The notes below the pieces were generated by a model, which was not told where the DNA came from, did not search any database, and was given only the letters and a program-made list of their open reading frames with translations. From contig NZ_JAAFZC010000001.1 in the NCBI RefSeq assembly GCF_010614805.1, positions 2,644,001 through 2,708,000 on the forward strand: DNA of 64,000 nt. Reading direction: 5' to 3'. Made by a program: the position numbers and the translations under genes. How positions within the stretch are numbered: position 1 is the first letter of the stretch; every line of letters starts with the position of its first letter. Below, piece by piece: positions 9,777-18,697 of the stretch. The DNA is from Pseudooceanicola aestuarii (GTDB lineage Bacteria; Pseudomonadota; Alphaproteobacteria; Rhodobacterales; Rhodobacteraceae).

Positions 9777-11594
9777 TCAGGCGCCGCGCGCCATCCGCTT
9801 GCGTTCATGCGGGTCCAGATAGCGCTTGCGCAGGCGGATCGCCTTGGGCGTGACTTCGACCAGCTCGTCATCGTTGATATAGGCGATGGCCTCTTCCAGC
9901 GACAGGGTGATCGGCGTCGTCAGGCGGACGGCCTCGTCCGTGCCGGAGGCGCGCACGTTGGTCAGTTTCTTGCCCTTGAGCGGGTTCACTTCCAGGTCGT
10001 TCTCCCGGCTGTGTTCGCCGATGATCATACCTTGGTAAACGGCCGCCTGGGCGCCCAGGAACATCTTGCCACGATCTTCGAGGTTCCACAGGGCATAGGC
10101 CACCGTTTCGCCGTTCTCCATGGAGATCAGGACACCCGCACGCCGGCCGGGGATCGACCCCTTGTGCGCTGTCCAGCCGTGGAACACGCGGTTCAGCACC
10201 CCGGTGCCGCGCGTGTCGGTCAGGAACTCGCCGTGGTAGCCGATCAACCCGCGCGAGGGGACATGCGCCACGATGCGGGTCTTGCCGGCGCCGGCCGGTT
10301 TCATTTCGGCCAGGTCGCCCTTGCGGGCGCCGGTGATCTTCTCGATCACGGCACCGGAATATTCGTCATCCACATCGATGGTGACTTCTTCCACCGGCTC
10401 CTCGCGGCCGGTTTCGCCGTCGCGCATGATCACCTGCGGGCGGGAGATCGACAATTCGAACCCTTCGCGGCGCATGTTCTCGATCAGCACACCCATCTGC
10501 AGTTCGCCCCGGCCCGAGACTTCGAAGGCCTCGCCGCCGGGGGTGTCCTGAACGCGGATAGCGACGTTGGATTCGGCTTCCTTCAGCAGGCGTTCGCGGA
10601 TGACGCGCGATTGCACCTTCTTGCCGTCCCGGCCGGCCAGCGGGCTGTCGTTGATGCCGAAGGTCACGGTGATGGTGGGCGGGTCGATGGGTTGGGCGTC
10701 CAACGGGTCATCGACGGCCAGGGCGCAGATCGTGTCGGCCACGGTGGCCTTGGACATGCCGGCGATGGAGACGATATCGCCGGCGATGGCCTCGTCGATG
10801 TCCTGTTGCCCCAAGCCACGGAAGGCCTGAATCTTGGTGACGCGGAATTGCTCGATCTTCTGACCGATGCGGGACAGCGCCTGCACGGTCTGCCCGACCT
10901 TGAGCTTGCCGGATTCCACACGGCCGGTCAGCAGGCGCCCGACAAACGGGTCCGAGCCGAGGGTGACGGCCAGCATGCGGAAATCCTCGTCCTGGCGGGC
11001 GATCTGGCGCGGCTTGGGAACGTGGTTGACCACCAGCTGGAACAGCGCGGTCAGATCCTGGCGCGGGCCGTCCAGTTCCGCATCCGCCCAGCCGGAGCGG
11101 CCGGAGGCGTAGAGATGCGGGAAATCCAGCTGGTCCTCATCGGCGCCCAGATTGGCGAACAGGTCGAAACATTCGTCCAATGCGCGATCGGGCTCGGCGT
11201 CGGGTTTATCGACCTTGTTCAGCACCACGATCGGGCGCAGCCCCAGGGCCAGCGCCTTGGAGGTCACGAACTTGGTCTGCGGCATCGGCCCTTCTGCGGC
11301 GTCGACCAGCAGGACCACGCCGTCCACCATGGACAGGATCCGCTCAACCTCGCCACCGAAATCGGCGTGGCCGGGGGTGTCGACGATGTTGATCCGGGTG
11401 CCCTTCCATTCGACGCTGGTGGCCTTGGCCAGGATGGTGATCCCGCGCTCCCGCTCCAGGTCGTTGCTGTCCATGGCCCGTTCGGCCACGGCCTGGTTGT
11501 CCCGGAAGGCGCCGGATTGTTTCAGAAGCTCGTCGACAAGCGTGGTCTTGCCGTGGTCGACGTGGGCAATGATGGCGATATTTCGCAGGTCCAT
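9777..11594 (-). CDS. typA: Ribosome-associated GTPase TypA/BipA
   Basis: A 605-residue, full-length translational GTPase of the TypA/BipA family, which binds the ribosome and affects assembly and stress adaptation. The G domain starts at the N-terminus with HVDHGKTT (G1), followed by [10 protein letters not shown] (G2), [10 protein letters not shown] (G3) and [10 protein letters not shown] (G4). EF-G-like domains II, III and V and the TypA-specific C-terminal domain follow ([43 protein letters not shown]). It is read in the same direction as ssb, 230 bp upstream, but a hairpin lies between them. Confidence 0.97.
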   Translation of the reverse strand: MDLRNIAIIAHVDHGKTTLVDELLKQSGAFRDNQAVAERAMDSNDLERERGITILAKATSVEWKGTRINIVDTPGHADFGGEVERILSMVDGVVLLVDAAEGPMPQTKFVTSKALALGLRPIVVLNKVDKPDAEPDRALDECFDLFANLGADEDQLDFPHLYASGRSGWADAELDGPRQDLTALFQLVVNHVPKPRQIARQDEDFRMLAVTLGSDPFVGRLLTGRVESGKLKVGQTVQALSRIGQKIEQFRVTKIQAFRGLGQQDIDEAIAGDIVSIAGMSKATVADTICALAVDDPLDAQPIDPPTITVTFGINDSPLAGRDGKKVQSRVIRERLLKEAESNVAIRVQDTPGGEAFEVSGRGELQMGVLIENMRREGFELSISRPQVIMRDGETGREEPVEEVTIDVDDEYSGAVIEKITGARKGDLAEMKPAGAGKTRIVAHVPSRGLIGYHGEFLTDTRGTGVLNRVFHGWTAHKGSIPGRRAGVLISMENGETVAYALWNLEDRGKMFLGAQAAVYQGMIIGEHSRENDLEVNPLKGKKLTNVRASGTDEAVRLTTPITLSLEEAIAYINDDELVEVTPKAIRLRKRYLDPHERKRMARGA

Positions 11595-11662
11595 GGGATC
11601 TCTCGTTCAGGGGTCGGCGCCCGCCTAACGCGGTCCGGCCCGGAATACCAGTCCAAAGCGGC

Positions 11663-11692
11663 AAACCCCCGGCGGAAAGGCTCTGCCGGGGG
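11663..11692 (-). terminator. Terminator of ssb (minus strand)
   Basis: On the minus strand CCCCCGGC pairs with GCCGGGGG around an 11-base loop and is followed by TTTG. It lies 130 bp after the ssb stop and upstream of typA. Confidence 0.6.
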
Positions 11693-11824
11693 GAGGAAGC
11701 GGGCGTAGGCGGCCCGCGTTTGCGGCGGGCGCATTGGGCCATGCGCCGGGGCGTCGGGATCAGGCCCCGCGCCGGGCGCCGGGGCAAGGGGGCGCCGCTG
11801 GGGCCGGTTGTCGTGCCGCGTGGT

Positions 11825-12367
11825 TCAGAACGGGATCTCGTCGTCGAGATCGCGGGAGGGCGCACCGCCGCCGCCGCCGTCACGACCACCGCCATTGCCG
11901 CCCCGGTCGTCATAGCCGCCGCGATCGTCGTAGCCGCCACCGCCGCTACCACCACCGTAGCCGCCGCCACCGCCGCCCCCGTAGGAGCCACCGCCACCGC
12001 CACCGCCACCTTCGCCGCGGCCATCCAGCATGGTCAGCTCCGACCGGTAGGGGCGCAGCACGACCTCGGTGGAATAGCGGTCCTGCCCGGACTGGTCCTG
12101 CCATTTGCGGGTTTCCAGCTGGCCTTCGATATAGACCTTGGAGCCCTTGCGCAGATATTGCTCCGCCACGCGGATCAGCGGTTCGGAAAAGATGGCGACG
12201 GAATGCCATTCCGTGCGTTCGCGCCGCTCTCCGGTGTTGCGGTCTTTCCAGTTCTCGGAGGTGGCGATGCGCAGGTTGCACACCTTGCCGCCGTTCTGAA
12301 AGGACCGGACTTCGGGATCGCGGCCCAGATTCCCGATGATGATCACCTTGTTGACGGAACCTGCCAT
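11825..12367 (-). CDS. ssb: Single-stranded DNA-binding protein
   Basis: A 180-residue protein. The OB fold occupies about residues 1-110 ([29 protein letters not shown]). A long glycine-rich linker with YGGG and YDDRGG repeats follows, and the acidic tip DDEIPF recruits repair and replication partners. It protects single-stranded DNA during replication, recombination and repair. A clear ribosome-binding site (AGGGAGAG) precedes the start. No SOS box was seen upstream, in contrast to recA. The Gly-rich linker DNA is a near-homogeneous GGC/GGT tract and so prone to slippage. Confidence 0.97.
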   Translation of the reverse strand: MAGSVNKVIIIGNLGRDPEVRSFQNGGKVCNLRIATSENWKDRNTGERRERTEWHSVAIFSEPLIRVAEQYLRKGSKVYIEGQLETRKWQDQSGQDRYSTEVVLRPYRSELTMLDGRGEGGGGGGGGSYGGGGGGGYGGGSGGGGYDDRGGYDDRGGNGGGRDGGGGGAPSRDLDDEIPF

Positions 12368-12570
12368 GATGCTCTCCCTGTCTGAATGTGGCGCGCCTCG
12401 AATCCGGCGCTCTGTGAGGCAGGGTTACAGCAGAGCGTGAGGAAAAGGTAAAGTTTTCCCGCGCGCGCCGGGTCCGCTGACCGCAGGGCAGGACCGCCAC
12501 CGCCGGGGGGTGCATTTCGCGCTGCGACCGACTATATTGCCTGCGGTTGTTGCAAGGCGGGGGACACCAC

Positions 12571-13155
12571 ATGTGCAAAGCGGCGTTCGGCGCCCTGCTG
12601 ATCGGGGCCGTGACCCTGACGGACGCGCAGGCGGATGTGCTGGGATCAAAGGCGCGCAAGACCGCGTTTCGCAGCCAGACCGGCCTGTTGGACCGGCGCG
12701 CCTCGCAGCAGTACAACACCTCCGTGCGGTTGCAGCCGCCCAGCGTGAACACGCCAACGAAATGGTCCAATCCGGCCTATACCGGGCGCTACCGGGGTGA
12801 GTTTCTGGACATGGCGCGTTCGGCCGCGCTGCGCCACGAGGTGCCCGAGGGGATTTTCCTGCGTCTCGTGGAAAAGGAAAGCAACTGGCAGCCCACCGCC
12901 CTGTCGCACAAGGGGGCGATCGGGCTGGCGCAGCTGATGCCCGACACCGCCGCGCGGCTGGGCGTGGATCCGCAGGATCCCTTTCAGAACCTGGACGGCG
13001 GCGCGCGCTACCTGGCGAAGCAATACCGCGATTTCGGCTCCTGGCGGCTGGCGCTGGCGGCCTACAACGCCGGGCCCGGCGCGGTGCGGCAATACAACGA
13101 CGTGCCCCCCTATGCCGAGACGCAGGATTACGTTCGGGTGATCTGGGGGGAATAG
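12571..13155 (+). CDS. Lytic transglycosylase (SLT domain), periplasmic
   Basis: A 194-residue protein with a signal peptide (residues 1-21, ending AQA). The C-terminal half is an SLT-type lytic transglycosylase domain that cleaves the MurNAc-GlcNAc bond of peptidoglycan. The catalytic Glu is in EKESNWQPTALS, followed by KGAIGLAQLMPDTA, the repeat-like GGARYLAKQY, and AAYNAGPGAV. The ATG at 12571 has a ribosome-binding site (AAGGCGGGGG); the TTG at 12547 would extend the signal peptide by eight residues and is less likely. It stands alone, divergent from ssb. The small size suggests local wall remodelling, for example for a secretion or motility apparatus, but that is inference. Confidence 0.88.
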   Translation: MCKAAFGALLIGAVTLTDAQADVLGSKARKTAFRSQTGLLDRRASQQYNTSVRLQPPSVNTPTKWSNPAYTGRYRGEFLDMARSAALRHEVPEGIFLRLVEKESNWQPTALSHKGAIGLAQLMPDTAARLGVDPQDPFQNLDGGARYLAKQYRDFGSWRLALAAYNAGPGAVRQYNDVPPYAETQDYVRVIWGE

Positions 13156-13374
13156 CCCCGGGCCCTGCCGCGCAGGACCGGTCCGCCGGGCGCTCCGTGG
13201 TGCGCTTGGACCGAACCGGCGGGTTATCGCCACCCGACGCGGGATTGACGCGGAACCAAATCAGTTCTTGCGGGGTTCTTCTGCCAATGACGGACGCGTC
13301 CCGACGTCCGGCCCGTGCCGCCGACTGGCCCTCCCCCAGGTCGCGCACGGGCGTTTTGGAAAGCGAGTGATACC

Positions 13375-13899
13375 ATGCTGAAGACAACCACCGCCGCACT
13401 GGCGCTCTTTGCGGCGCTGGCCGCCCCTGCGCTGGCCCTGACCACCCCCTATCCCGTCTCCGATGTCGAGGTGACCACCAATATCGAAGGGGTCGAAGTC
13501 GGCGACGTGACCGAATATTATCCCGCCTTCAATGACGATCTGGCCCGCGCCATCTGGGACCGGGTGGAGAACCCGATGACCGACGGCTCCAACGGGTTCG
13601 AGATCGACGTGAAGGTGACGTCCCTGCAACTAGACGGCGGGCCAATGGGCGCCCAGGGCGAGTTCAACCAGATCGAAGGCATTGCCGTCTACACGTTCCA
13701 CGGCGCCGACAATCCCGCCGGCACCTTTCCGATCGCGGTCAATGCGCGTGCCGGTGACAGCGTCGCGGGTGCAGTTAACCTGATGCCGGGCGAGGGCGAC
13801 TACTATGTCGCCATGCTGGATGCCTTTGCCCAAGGGGTACAGAACAAGCTGGCCGATCTGCCCGCCCCCGAACCCGAAGCGAACATGTCGGACAATTGA
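13375..13899 (+). CDS. Exported protein of unknown function
   Basis: A 174-residue protein with a signal peptide (MLKTTTAALALFAALAAPALA, written here only as residues 1-21, ending ALA). The mature part is acidic, without cysteine and without membrane segments. It has an N-terminal stretch PYPVSDVEVTTNIEGVEVG and a region FEIDVKVTSLQLDG resembling a beta-rich envelope protein. No family is recognised. The start was chosen for the signal peptide and a ribosome-binding site (AAAGCGAG). It is monocistronic, ending at a bidirectional terminator. Confidence 0.75.
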   Translation: MLKTTTAALALFAALAAPALALTTPYPVSDVEVTTNIEGVEVGDVTEYYPAFNDDLARAIWDRVENPMTDGSNGFEIDVKVTSLQLDGGPMGAQGEFNQIEGIAVYTFHGADNPAGTFPIAVNARAGDSVAGAVNLMPGEGDYYVAMLDAFAQGVQNKLADLPAPEPEANMSDN

Positions 13900-14057
13900 T
13901 CGTGCTTGTCCCCGGACCGGGGTTGAACCGGGCCGGGGGCGATCACAGGTGTCAATTGACGGTTGAACCAAAGGCGCGCCGCCGCGACCGGTCCCGATCC
14001 TGATCCCGCCACGCGCGGGCCGCGCCGTCACCGAATACGTCCATCCCTCCGGACGTG

Positions 14058-14091
14058 AAAACGGCCCGCCACTCTCTCGGCGGGCCGTTTT
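14058..14091. terminator. Bidirectional terminator
   Basis: ACGGCCCGCC (14061-14070) pairs with GGCGGGCCGT (14079-14088), flanked by AAAA on the left and TTTT on the right. It separates the convergent exported-protein gene and the ABC transporter operon. Confidence 0.85.
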
Positions 14092-14172
14092 GGTGTTCGC
14101 ATAACCCGTCCGCGCGGCTTGCCCGGGCAATCTGGCAGGGCCTTGGGCGAGGTCGGGGCCATGGCCCCGCCG

Positions 14173-16254
14173 TCACTCGGCGGCGATCTGGATCACCGGC
14201 GCCATCTCCCGGAATTTCGCGTCCGACAGGTGGCACTTGATCTGGTGGCCGTCGAAATCGCGCATCGGTGGCACCTCGCGCTCGCACAAATCGCCCGGCA
14301 CCTCGGATTTCCAGCGGCAGCGCGTCTGGAACGGGCAGCCCGGCGGTGGCGCCATGGCCGAAGGCACGTCGCCCTCCAGCACGATATGCGTCTTCTCCAC
14401 GCTGGTGTCGGCGATCGGCACGGCGGACAGCAGCGCCTCCGTATAAGGGTGATAAGGCGGAGAGAAGACCTCCTCCGTGGTGCCCAGCTCCACCACGTGA
14501 CCCAGGTACATCACCATGACCCGATCGCTGAGATAGCGCACGATGGACAGATCGTGCGAGATGAACAGCAGCGTCGTCTTCTCGTCGCGCTGGATTTCCA
14601 TCAGCAGATCGGTCACCGCCGCCTGGACCGACACATCCAGCGCCGAAACGGGTTCATCCGCCACCACGATCCGTGCCCCGCCGGCAAAGGCCCGCGCGAT
14701 GCCGACGCGCTGTTTCTGGCCACCCGACAGCTGGCGCGGCATCCGGTCGGCAAAGGCGCGGGGCAGTTTAACCAGGTCCAGCAGGGTCAGCATCCGCTCG
14801 CGGCGCTCTGCCGGGGTGTCGCCGATGCCGAAGACCTCAAGCGCGCGCATGATCTGGCGGCCGACGCTCATCGACGGGTTCAGCGTGTCGAACGGGTTCT
14901 GGAACACCATCTGAATGTCGGCGATGGTGCGGGCGCCGCGTTTCTCGATCGGGATGTCCTGAATCTCCCGATTGTCGAGGAAAATCTTCCCGTCGGTCGC
15001 CGTCTCCAGCCCCATCAGCACCTTGGCCAGGGTGGATTTCCCGCAGCCGGATTCGCCAACGATGGCCAGCGTTTCGCTTTCGCGCGCTTCGAAAGTGAGG
15101 GTCTCGTTGGCCTTCACCACCTTCTTCTCGCCACCGCTGAACAGGGCAGAGGCCGCGACCTCGTAATATTTGCGCAGGTTCTCGATCCGCAGGATCGGCG
15201 CGCCGGGCCGGGGCTTTTCCTTGCGTGCGATATTCTGCGGCGGGGCGGACCAGTCGATTTCCTCGAACCGCAAACAGCGGGAGCGGTGGCGCGCATCGCC
15301 CGGTACGTCGAACATCGCGATATCGGTGGCGTCGCAGCGGCCTTCGACGAAATAATCGCAGCGCGGGCCGAAATTGCAGCCTGGCGGGCGCTCGTGGGGC
15401 AGGGGGAAATTGCCCGGAATGGCCACCAGCGGGCGGGCGGATTTGTCCGCTCCGGGCAGCGGGATCGACCGGAACAGCGCCTGCGTATAGGGGTGACGCA
15501 TCTTGTCGAACACATCTTCGATGGAGCCGGTTTCCACCGCTTCCCCCGAATACATCACGCAGATCCGGTCGCAGGTTTCCAGCACCAGCCCGAGGTTGTG
15601 GGATATGAACAGCATGGAGGTGCCGTATTTCTTGCCCAGGTCTCGGACCAGCTCGACCACCGCCGCCTCAACCGTCACGTCCAGCGCGGTGGTGGGTTCG
15701 TCCAGGATCAGCAGCGCGGGGTTGGCCATCAACGCCATGGCGATGACGATCCGCTGTTGCTGCCCGCCCGATAATTGGTGCGGATAGCTTTGCAGCATCC
15801 GCTTGGGATCTGGCAGTTTCACATCGGTGACGACCTCCAGAGCGCGGGCATAGGCTTCCTTCTCGCTGACGCCCTCGTGAATCATCGGGACTTCCATCAG
15901 CTGCTTGCCGATGCGCATCGCCGGGTTGAGGGAGGCCATCGGCTCCTGGTAGATCATCGCGATCTCGTTGCCGCGAATGTCGCGCAGCTCCTCGGCGGAC
16001 ATCTCGTTCAGATCGCGGCCCTTGAACTTGATGCTGCCGCCGACGATGCGACCGTTGACGCCCAGATCCTGCATCACCCCCAGGGCGACGGTGGATTTGC
16101 CGCAGCCGGATTCCCCAACCAGGCCGACGGCCTCTCCCGGTTGGACGTTAACGGAGAAATCCATCACCGCCGGGATCTCCCGCAGGCGGGTGAAGAAGGA
16201 AATCGACAGTTGGTCGATCTCCAGGATGGGGCCGTCGTGGTCAGGACGTTTCAT
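14173..16254 (-). CDS. Peptide-type ABC transporter, fused double ATP-binding subunit (DppD-DppF type)
   Basis: A 693-residue cytoplasmic ATPase containing both nucleotide-binding domains of a peptide/nickel-type importer in one chain. The first domain has Walker A GESGCGKST near residue 50 and signature LSGGQQQR; the second has Walker A GESGCGKST near residue 405 and signature LSGGQKQR. Each domain ends with an oligopeptide-transporter C-terminal extension carrying cysteines (CNFGPRCDYF and CPFQTRCRWK) that in this family can bind an iron-sulfur cluster. The start at 16254 has AGGAG seven bases upstream; a start at 16281 is possible. It is the last gene of the operon. The substrate is not deducible. 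Confidence 0.92.
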   Translation of the reverse strand: MKRPDHDGPILEIDQLSISFFTRLREIPAVMDFSVNVQPGEAVGLVGESGCGKSTVALGVMQDLGVNGRIVGGSIKFKGRDLNEMSAEELRDIRGNEIAMIYQEPMASLNPAMRIGKQLMEVPMIHEGVSEKEAYARALEVVTDVKLPDPKRMLQSYPHQLSGGQQQRIVIAMALMANPALLILDEPTTALDVTVEAAVVELVRDLGKKYGTSMLFISHNLGLVLETCDRICVMYSGEAVETGSIEDVFDKMRHPYTQALFRSIPLPGADKSARPLVAIPGNFPLPHERPPGCNFGPRCDYFVEGRCDATDIAMFDVPGDARHRSRCLRFEEIDWSAPPQNIARKEKPRPGAPILRIENLRKYYEVAASALFSGGEKKVVKANETLTFEARESETLAIVGESGCGKSTLAKVLMGLETATDGKIFLDNREIQDIPIEKRGARTIADIQMVFQNPFDTLNPSMSVGRQIMRALEVFGIGDTPAERRERMLTLLDLVKLPRAFADRMPRQLSGGQKQRVGIARAFAGGARIVVADEPVSALDVSVQAAVTDLLMEIQRDEKTTLLFISHDLSIVRYLSDRVMVMYLGHVVELGTTEEVFSPPYHPYTEALLSAVPIADTSVEKTHIVLEGDVPSAMAPPPGCPFQTRCRWKSEVPGDLCEREVPPMRDFDGHQIKCHLSDAKFREMAPVIQIAAE

Positions 16255-16324
16255 GCGGAGACTCCTGCGTGGCGTGGCCAAAAGCTGGCGAAATCAGGGA
16301 TGTGCAAGGCGTTGTTCATCTGCG

Positions 16325-17521
16325 TCAATCCTTCAGGCTTTCTTCGCGCAGGCCATCGGCCAGCAGGTTCAGCCCCAGCACCATGGACAGTAGCGCCATG
16401 GCGGGCACGATCGCGGGATGCGGATAGATCGACAGCAGCTTGCGCCCCTGATTGATCGTCGTCCCCCAATCCGGGCTTTCCGGTGGCAGACCCAGCCCGA
16501 AGAAGCCCAGCGTGCCCAGCAGGATGGTGGTGTAGCCGATGCGCAGGCAGAAATCGACGATCAGCGGGCCGCGCGCATTGGGCAGGATCTCCCACAGCAT
16601 GATGTACCACGGCCCTTCGCCCCGGGTCTGGGCGGCGGCGACGTAATCGCGGGTCTGGATGTCCAGAGCCAGCCCCCGCACGATCCGAAACACCGTGGGC
16701 GCGTTGACGAAGACGACGGCGACAAACACGATCAGGATGCCGCCGGGAATGTCGAACAGGTCCACCGCGCCGGGCAGGAAGTTGATCGGCGTGCCGGGAT
16801 CGTTGATCAACGACAGGTAGAGCCACCCCAGCCCGATGATCAGCACCGACAGCAATATCGTGCGGCGCGCGGGCTGCGTGTGGTAACGCGAATTGATCAG
16901 CACCGTCAGGAAGATGATCGGGAACAGGAACAGCACCACCGCCATGTAGCCCGGGATCCCCGTGGCCACCATTTCCGGCGTCACCAGCAGGTAGAACAGC
17001 AAGATCACCGGGAAGGCCAGGATCAGGTTGGCAAGGAAGGACAGCACCGTATCCAGCCGCTTGCCGAAATATCCCGCCGGCAGGCCCAGCGTGATCCCCA
17101 CCATGAAGGCAAAGACAGTGGCCAGCGGCGCGATGCGGATCACCACCCAACTGCCCGAGACCATGCGCGAAAAGACGTCCCGCGCCAGCGTGTCGCCCCC
17201 CAGCAGGTAATAGGGATAATCGCCCGCCTCCGCCCCGCGCAGGGGGGTGCCGGGGGCCTTGTTCTTCATTCCCGTCGCGGCGCTGAGCGGATCGTGGGTG
17301 ACAATCCAGTCGAACAATCCGACGAACAGGCCGGTATAGACCCAGAACATGACAAGGCCGAAGCCCACCATGCCGATGATGTTGTCAAAGAGTTTGCCGT
17401 AAAGCCCCAGCCGTCGCTTGTAGAGGATCGACAGTGCAAAGGTGAGCAGAAGTGCGATCCAGACCGGCGTGAACTGGTAGAGAACGCGGGGAATGATCTC
17501 CCCCCATGTCAACGGTTCCAT
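16325..17521 (-). CDS. Peptide-type ABC transporter permease (DppC family)
   Basis: A 398-residue inner-membrane protein, about 100 residues longer than typical DppC. It has two N-terminal membrane spans and the binding-protein-dependent transport core with the EAA-type loop around IQTRDYVAAAQTRGEGPWYIML. The extra length lies in the first periplasmic region (DPLSAATGMKNKAPGTPLRG) and in an inserted pair of spans with the loop NDPGTPINFLPGAVDLFDIPGG. GGDTLARDVFSRMVSG is a hallmark of DppC-type permeases. It lies 12 bp after the stop of the partner permease gene. Confidence 0.92.
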   Translation of the reverse strand: MEPLTWGEIIPRVLYQFTPVWIALLLTFALSILYKRRLGLYGKLFDNIIGMVGFGLVMFWVYTGLFVGLFDWIVTHDPLSAATGMKNKAPGTPLRGAEAGDYPYYLLGGDTLARDVFSRMVSGSWVVIRIAPLATVFAFMVGITLGLPAGYFGKRLDTVLSFLANLILAFPVILLFYLLVTPEMVATGIPGYMAVVLFLFPIIFLTVLINSRYHTQPARRTILLSVLIIGLGWLYLSLINDPGTPINFLPGAVDLFDIPGGILIVFVAVVFVNAPTVFRIVRGLALDIQTRDYVAAAQTRGEGPWYIMLWEILPNARGPLIVDFCLRIGYTTILLGTLGFFGLGLPPESPDWGTTINQGRKLLSIYPHPAIVPAMALLSMVLGLNLLADGLREESLKD

Positions 17522-17533
17522 TCCTGTTCCCCC

Positions 17534-18577
17534 TTACGAGATCCGGATGCGCGGATTGAGGTAGACATACCCGATATCCGAAATCAGTTGGGTCATCAGC
17601 ACGACAAAGACCGACACCACCGAGATGCCCAGCAGCAGGTCGATATCGTTGTTGCCCGCGGCCTGCACCAGCGCCCAGCCCAGACCCTTGTAATTGAACA
17701 GGGTCTCGACAATGACGACGCCGTTCAGGATCCACGGGAATTGCAGCATGATCACGGTGAACGGCGCGATCAGCGCGTTGCGCAGCGCGTGTTTCAGCAC
17801 GATGTTTCGAAAGGTCACGCCCTTCAGCCGGGCGGTGCGGACATATTGCGCTGTCATCACCTCGGCCATGGAGGCGCGGGTCATGCGGGCGATGTAGCCC
17901 ATGCCGTATAGCGCAATGGTCAGCACCGGCAGAAAGAAGTTCTCGAAGGTGGCATCGTTCATCGCCGCCGTCGCCGTGCCCTTGAACCATTTCAGTCCCA
18001 CGGCGGAGGAGGCGAAGACCGCAATCAGGATCACGCCCGAGACATATTCCGGTGTCGCCGTCGTCGCGATGGAGAAGGTCGACAGCCCCCGGTCCAGCCG
18101 CGACCCTTCGCGCATACCCGCCAGCACGCCGATCGTCAGCGCCATGGGAACCATCAGGATCATGACCCAGAACATCAGCTTGCCCGTCAGCGCCAGTCGC
18201 GTGCCGACGATGGTGACGACCTCTTCACGGAAGACGCGGCTTTCGCCCCATTGGCCCTGAAGAATGCCGCAGAAGGTGGCGGATTCCTCGGCCGTCATGC
18301 CGGGTGTGACGCAGCGCCCGCGATAGCCGTTGGCGGTGTCGGAGGTCCAGCCCGGCCAGACGCCCAGCCATTCGCCATAGCGGATCGGCATCGGCTGGTT
18401 GAAGCCGTTGTTTTCCAGCCAGTTGGCGACCTGCTCGTCGCTCATTCGGCTGTTGCCTTCGAACTTCGCGATCTTTTCCAGGTTCGGCTCTAGATTGGTG
18501 AAGAAGAACACGATGAAGCTGAGGCACAGCGCCGTCAGGATCATCGTCCCTGTCCTTTTCAGAAGGAAGAGGAGCAT
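17534..18577 (-). CDS. Peptide-type ABC transporter permease (DppB family)
   Basis: A 347-residue inner-membrane protein. The N-terminal span (LLFLLKRTGTMILTALCLSF) is followed by a long periplasmic loop, then the permease core with the coupling-helix sequence YVRTARLKGVTFRNIVLKHALRN and the closing NPRIRIS, all DppB-like. The ATG at 18577 is preferred: it follows CAGGG and yields the usual DppB N-terminus, whereas 18625 would add 16 basic residues. A strong hairpin lies between this gene and the preceding substrate-binding protein gene. Confidence 0.92.
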   Translation of the reverse strand: MLLFLLKRTGTMILTALCLSFIVFFFTNLEPNLEKIAKFEGNSRMSDEQVANWLENNGFNQPMPIRYGEWLGVWPGWTSDTANGYRGRCVTPGMTAEESATFCGILQGQWGESRVFREEVVTIVGTRLALTGKLMFWVMILMVPMALTIGVLAGMREGSRLDRGLSTFSIATTATPEYVSGVILIAVFASSAVGLKWFKGTATAAMNDATFENFFLPVLTIALYGMGYIARMTRASMAEVMTAQYVRTARLKGVTFRNIVLKHALRNALIAPFTVIMLQFPWILNGVVIVETLFNYKGLGWALVQAAGNNDIDLLLGISVVSVFVVLMTQLISDIGYVYLNPRIRIS

Positions 18578-18646
18578 ATCTTTTCCCTGTCTGGCCGCGC
18601 GGCCGGGCGTTCGCCGCCTCTGCAATCGCGCCGCTGAGATCGGTAA

Positions 18647-18670
18647 GGGGGCCGCACCATGGCGGCCCCC
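18647..18670 (-). terminator. Intercistronic hairpin after the substrate-binding protein gene
   Basis: A 9-bp stem GGGGGCCGC/GCGGCCCCC with a six-base loop, followed on the minus strand by TTACC without a real U tract. Such hairpins after the binding-protein gene usually stabilise the upstream mRNA or act as partial terminators, raising binding-protein levels over the membrane subunits; that role is inference here. Confidence 0.55.
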
Positions 18671-18697
18671 CGGGTCAATGAGGGGAGCAGGGCCCGA

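Noticed and set aside
9807..11708. Long plus-strand open frame antisense to typA
   Set aside because: A shadow of the typA coding sequence; no ribosome-binding site or family pattern.
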